This document shows, piece after piece, positions 61,903-64,000 of a stretch of DNA of 64,000 nt. The translations under genes and the position numbers were made by a program. The number at the start of each line of letters is the position of its first letter. Position 1 is the first letter of the stretch. This DNA comes from Phocaeicola dorei (lineage in GTDB: Bacteria; Bacteroidota; Bacteroidia; Bacteroidales; Bacteroidaceae): assembly GCF_013009555.1 (NCBI RefSeq), contig NZ_CP046176.1, positions 1,581,501 through 1,645,500 of the forward strand, read 5' to 3'. A model generated the notes under the pieces. The model had not been told where the DNA came from, searched no databases, and was given only the letters and a program-made list of their open reading frames with translations.

Positions 61903-61978
61903 GAAAGGTTGTGTATGTGTAGTTGTACATATAAAGAAATAATTGGAAGCCTTTCTCACATGGTGAGGAAGGCTTTTT
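61899..61978 (+). promoter_or_regulatory. Transcription attenuator (antiterminator plus terminator)
   Basis: Terminator: AAGCCTTTCTCAC (61947-61959) pairs with GTGAGGAAGGCTT (61963-61975), one G-U, loop ATG, then TTT. Antiterminator: GTGAGAAAGG (61899-61908) is exactly complementary to CCTTTCTCAC (61950-61959), the left arm of the terminator. The two structures exclude each other. Classic ribosome-mediated attenuation geometry with the leader peptide stop at 61900-61902. Confidence 0.88.
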
Positions 61979-62012
61979 CAATAAGTATAGGACGTTATAG
62001 ATTTAGAATAAG

Positions 62013-63815
62013 ATGAAGAATCAGTTACGCAGTTCGTTTAGCACACAGGGTCGCCGTATGGCAGGAGCGAGAGCTTTATGGGTGGCTAACGGCATGAAAA
62101 AAGAAATGATGGGCAAGCCCATTATAGCCATAGTAAATTCGTTTACACAGTTTGTTCCGGGACATACCCATCTGCATGAAATAGGTCAGCAGGTGAAAGT
62201 TGAGATTGAAAAACTGGGATGTTTTGCAGCAGAATTCAATACGATTGCCATTGATGACGGAATAGCTATGGGACACGATGGTATGCTGTATTCACTGCCC
62301 AGTCGTGATATCATTGCCGACAGCGTGGAATATATGGTGAATGCTCACAAGGCGGATGCAATGGTGTGTATCAGTAATTGTGACAAAATCACTCCAGGTA
62401 TGCTGATGGCTGCCATGCGACTGAACATACCGGCTGTTTTTGTATCGGGTGGTCCTATGGAAGCGGGAGAATGGAATAACCAGCATCTTGATTTGATAGA
62501 CGCCATGATTAAATCTGCTGATGCATCGGTCAGCGATGAGGATGTGGCTCAAATTGAAAATAATGCGTGTCCTGGCTGTGGTTGCTGTTCGGGTATGTTT
62601 ACGGCTAATTCCATGAATTGCCTCAATGAGGCTATTGGTCTGGGGCTTCCGGGGAATGGCACTATTTTGGCGACTCATGCCAACCGTACTCAGTTGTTTA
62701 AAGATGCGGCTGCTCTGATAGTGAAGAATGCTTATAAATATTATGAGGAGGGAGATGACAGCGTGTTACCACGCAACATTGCTACTCGTGACGCTTTTCT
62801 GAATGCCATGACATTGGATATTGCAATGGGTGGTTCTACCAATACTGTGCTCCATCTTTTAGCTATCGCCCACGAGGCGGAAGTAGATTTCAAGATGGAT
62901 GATATTGATATGCTTTCACGCCATGTGCCTTGTTTGTGTAAAGTAGCTCCGAATACACAGAAATATCATATCCAGGATGTGAACCGTGCCGGTGGTATCC
63001 TTAATATATTGGGAGAATTATCCAAGGGTGGTTTGCTGAAAACTGATGTGAAACGAGTGGACGGCCTGACATTGGCGGAAGCTGTCGAAAAATATAATAT
63101 ATGTAAGAAAGAAGTGGATACTGAAGCAAAACGTATTTATTCAAGTGCTCCGGGAAACAAATTCAATATAAAGTTAGGTTCTCAGAATGCTGTTTATAAA
63201 GAACTGGATACAGATCGTGCCAATGGTTGTATCCGCGATTTGCAACATGCCTATAGTAAAGATGGGGGTTTGGCCGTTTTGAAAGGGAACATTGCACAGG
63301 ATGGTTGCGTAGTGAAAACGGCCGGAGTGGATGAAAGTATTTGGAAATTCTCGGGGCCTGCCAAGGTGTTTGATTCGCAGGATGCTGCTTGTGAAGGTAT
63401 TTTAGGAGGAAAAGTAGTCAGCGGAGATGTTGTTGTTATCACTCATGAAGGTCCGAAAGGTGGTCCCGGTATGCAGGAAATGCTTTATCCTACTTCTTAT
63501 ATCAAATCCAAGCATTTAGGAAAAGAATGTGCTTTGATTACCGACGGACGTTTTAGTGGAGGAACTTCGGGATTAAGCATCGGGCATATTTCTCCCGAAG
63601 CTGCAGCGGGTGGTAATATCGGAAAAATAGTGGATGGTGATATAATTGAAATCGATATTCCGAATCGCAGTATCAATGTGAAACTGAGTGACGAAGAATT
63701 GGCCGCCCGACCGATGACACCGGTGACCCGTGACCGTAAAGTTCCTAAAAGCTTGAAGGCATACGCTAGTATGGTAAGTTCTGCAGATAAAGGAGGAGTG
63801 AGAATCATTGACTAA
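62013..63815 (+). CDS. ilvD: Dihydroxy-acid dehydratase
   Basis: A 600-residue Fe-S dehydratase making 2-oxoisovalerate and 2-oxo-3-methylvalerate in valine, isoleucine and leucine synthesis. Cluster Cys residues are in [10 protein letters not shown] and [21 protein letters not shown]; the catalytic C-terminal block is [21 protein letters not shown]. Length matches E. coli IlvD (616). Controlled by the attenuator upstream; ilvB begins 101 bases downstream. Confidence 0.97.
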   Translation: MKNQLRSSFSTQGRRMAGARALWVANGMKKEMMGKPIIAIVNSFTQFVPGHTHLHEIGQQVKVEIEKLGCFAAEFNTIAIDDGIAMGHDGMLYSLPSRDIIADSVEYMVNAHKADAMVCISNCDKITPGMLMAAMRLNIPAVFVSGGPMEAGEWNNQHLDLIDAMIKSADASVSDEDVAQIENNACPGCGCCSGMFTANSMNCLNEAIGLGLPGNGTILATHANRTQLFKDAAALIVKNAYKYYEEGDDSVLPRNIATRDAFLNAMTLDIAMGGSTNTVLHLLAIAHEAEVDFKMDDIDMLSRHVPCLCKVAPNTQKYHIQDVNRAGGILNILGELSKGGLLKTDVKRVDGLTLAEAVEKYNICKKEVDTEAKRIYSSAPGNKFNIKLGSQNAVYKELDTDRANGCIRDLQHAYSKDGGLAVLKGNIAQDGCVVKTAGVDESIWKFSGPAKVFDSQDAACEGILGGKVVSGDVVVITHEGPKGGPGMQEMLYPTSYIKSKHLGKECALITDGRFSGGTSGLSIGHISPEAAAGGNIGKIVDGDIIEIDIPNRSINVKLSDEELAARPMTPVTRDRKVPKSLKAYASMVSSADKGGVRIID

Positions 63816-63901
63816 ATTAGAAATTAAAAATTGAGAATAAAAAAAATAGATTTGTTGTCATTGGTCGATTGTACGGCATCGTATTTTTTTGATTCTCAAT
63901 T
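63815..63901. repeat. A+T-rich element between ilvD and ilvB
   Basis: Bases 63815-63837 repeat the 3617-3639 element (22 of 23, opposite strand). In addition 63829-63848 and 63882-63901 form an inverted repeat (AATTGAGAAT and its complement plus A/T runs) that may fold in the mRNA. Confidence 0.6.
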
Positions 63902-63916
63902 CTCAACTAAACAATT

Positions 63917-64000
63917 ATGGCAAAAGAAAAGATAACAGGAGCAGAGGCGATGATGCGTTCTTTGGAGTATCAAGGAGTGAAAACTCTTTTCGGATATCCC
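63917..64000 (+). CDS. ilvB: Acetolactate synthase large subunit, 5' part
   Basis: The first 28 codons from ATG 63917. The sequence ITGAEAMMRSLEYQGVKTLFGYP matches the thiamine-diphosphate enzyme start of acetolactate synthase large subunits (ALEYxGVxxxFGYPG). The gene runs off the window. Order ilvD-ilvB fits a branched-chain operon under the attenuator. Confidence 0.9.
   Translation, partial: MAKEKITGAEAMMRSLEYQGVKTLFGYP

Noticed and set aside
1..64000. tRNA, rRNA, tmRNA, prophage or integrative element genes
   Set aside because: I looked for their typical sequences, integrases and transposases and saw none; the only mobile trace is the 48-bp element at 41.27 kb.

Overview
The window is chromosomal DNA from a Bacteroidales bacterium, most likely Bacteroides or Phocaeicola. 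The evidence is promoters of the Bacteroidetes type (-33 TTTG, -7 TAnnTTTG), many families largely confined to this group (DUF4876, DUF6850, DUF4857, DUF3843, GGGtGRT, NigD-like), a sodium-pumping methylmalonyl-CoA decarboxylase, and lipoproteins with a Cys followed by acidic or small residues. There are no rRNA or tRNA genes, CRISPR arrays, prophage genes or transposase genes.

Layout. 1-5.7 kb: the end of a short-chain dehydrogenase, an orphan amylase C-terminal domain, then the minus-strand operon mce-mmdA-(lamin-tail/OadG)-mmdC-mmdB, which epimerises and decarboxylates methylmalonyl-CoA to propionyl-CoA while exporting Na+. 5.8-14.3 kb: a FemAB-like acyltransferase; nitroreductase, small membrane protein, DUF2520, KdsC-type phosphatase and Maf in one tight run; a D-lactate-type dehydrogenase; DUF3843; DUF2721; an MFS transporter cut by an in-frame amber codon; and a thioredoxin-like lipoprotein. 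14.3-19.3 kb: a TetR regulator and a heterodimeric ABC exporter whose two genes flank a methyltransferase. 20.7-30.1 kb: an eight-gene operon (TonB receptor, DUF4876 lipoprotein, DUF6850 barrel, OB-fold lipoprotein, PepSY membrane protein, ABC ATPase, ABC permease, DUF4857), bracketed by a clear promoter and a terminator. It looks like an uptake system for a metal complex whose function has not been established here.

30.7-41.3 kb: GGGtGRT protein with an Fe-S scaffold protein, a DMP19-like protein, GltS-type symporter, two lipoproteins, Yip1-like protein, smpB, and a metH that lacks the activation domain. 41.4-56.2 kb is almost all minus strand: MurU-like and AmgK-like peptidoglycan-recycling enzymes (the kinase fused to a RapZ C-terminal domain), purine permease with xpt, small secreted proteins, nitroreductase, M20 peptidase, aroC, lemA, TPM protein, alpha/beta hydrolase, aroE, menaquinone methyltransferase, purC and phoH. 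56.4-61.6 kb: M15-like lipoprotein, truA, a two-gene radical-SAM DNA-repair pair, a SlyD-like isomerase with a Cys/His tail, and a small secreted protein behind an operator-like dyad. 61.8-64 kb: an ilv leader peptide with a complete attenuator, then ilvD and the start of ilvB.

The observations most worth following are: (1) the ribosome-mediated attenuator before ilvD, with leader peptide, antiterminator and terminator all visible; (2) two intergenic arrays of degenerate dyads at a strict 21-22 bp pitch (36.9 and 60.1 kb) with unrelated sequences but the same architecture; (3) the eight-gene TonB/PepSY/ABC operon; (4) the kinase-RapZ fusion; (5) the amber-interrupted MFS gene; and (6) a 48-bp palindrome with IS3-like ends and a TAA duplication placed exactly at the metH stop codon.
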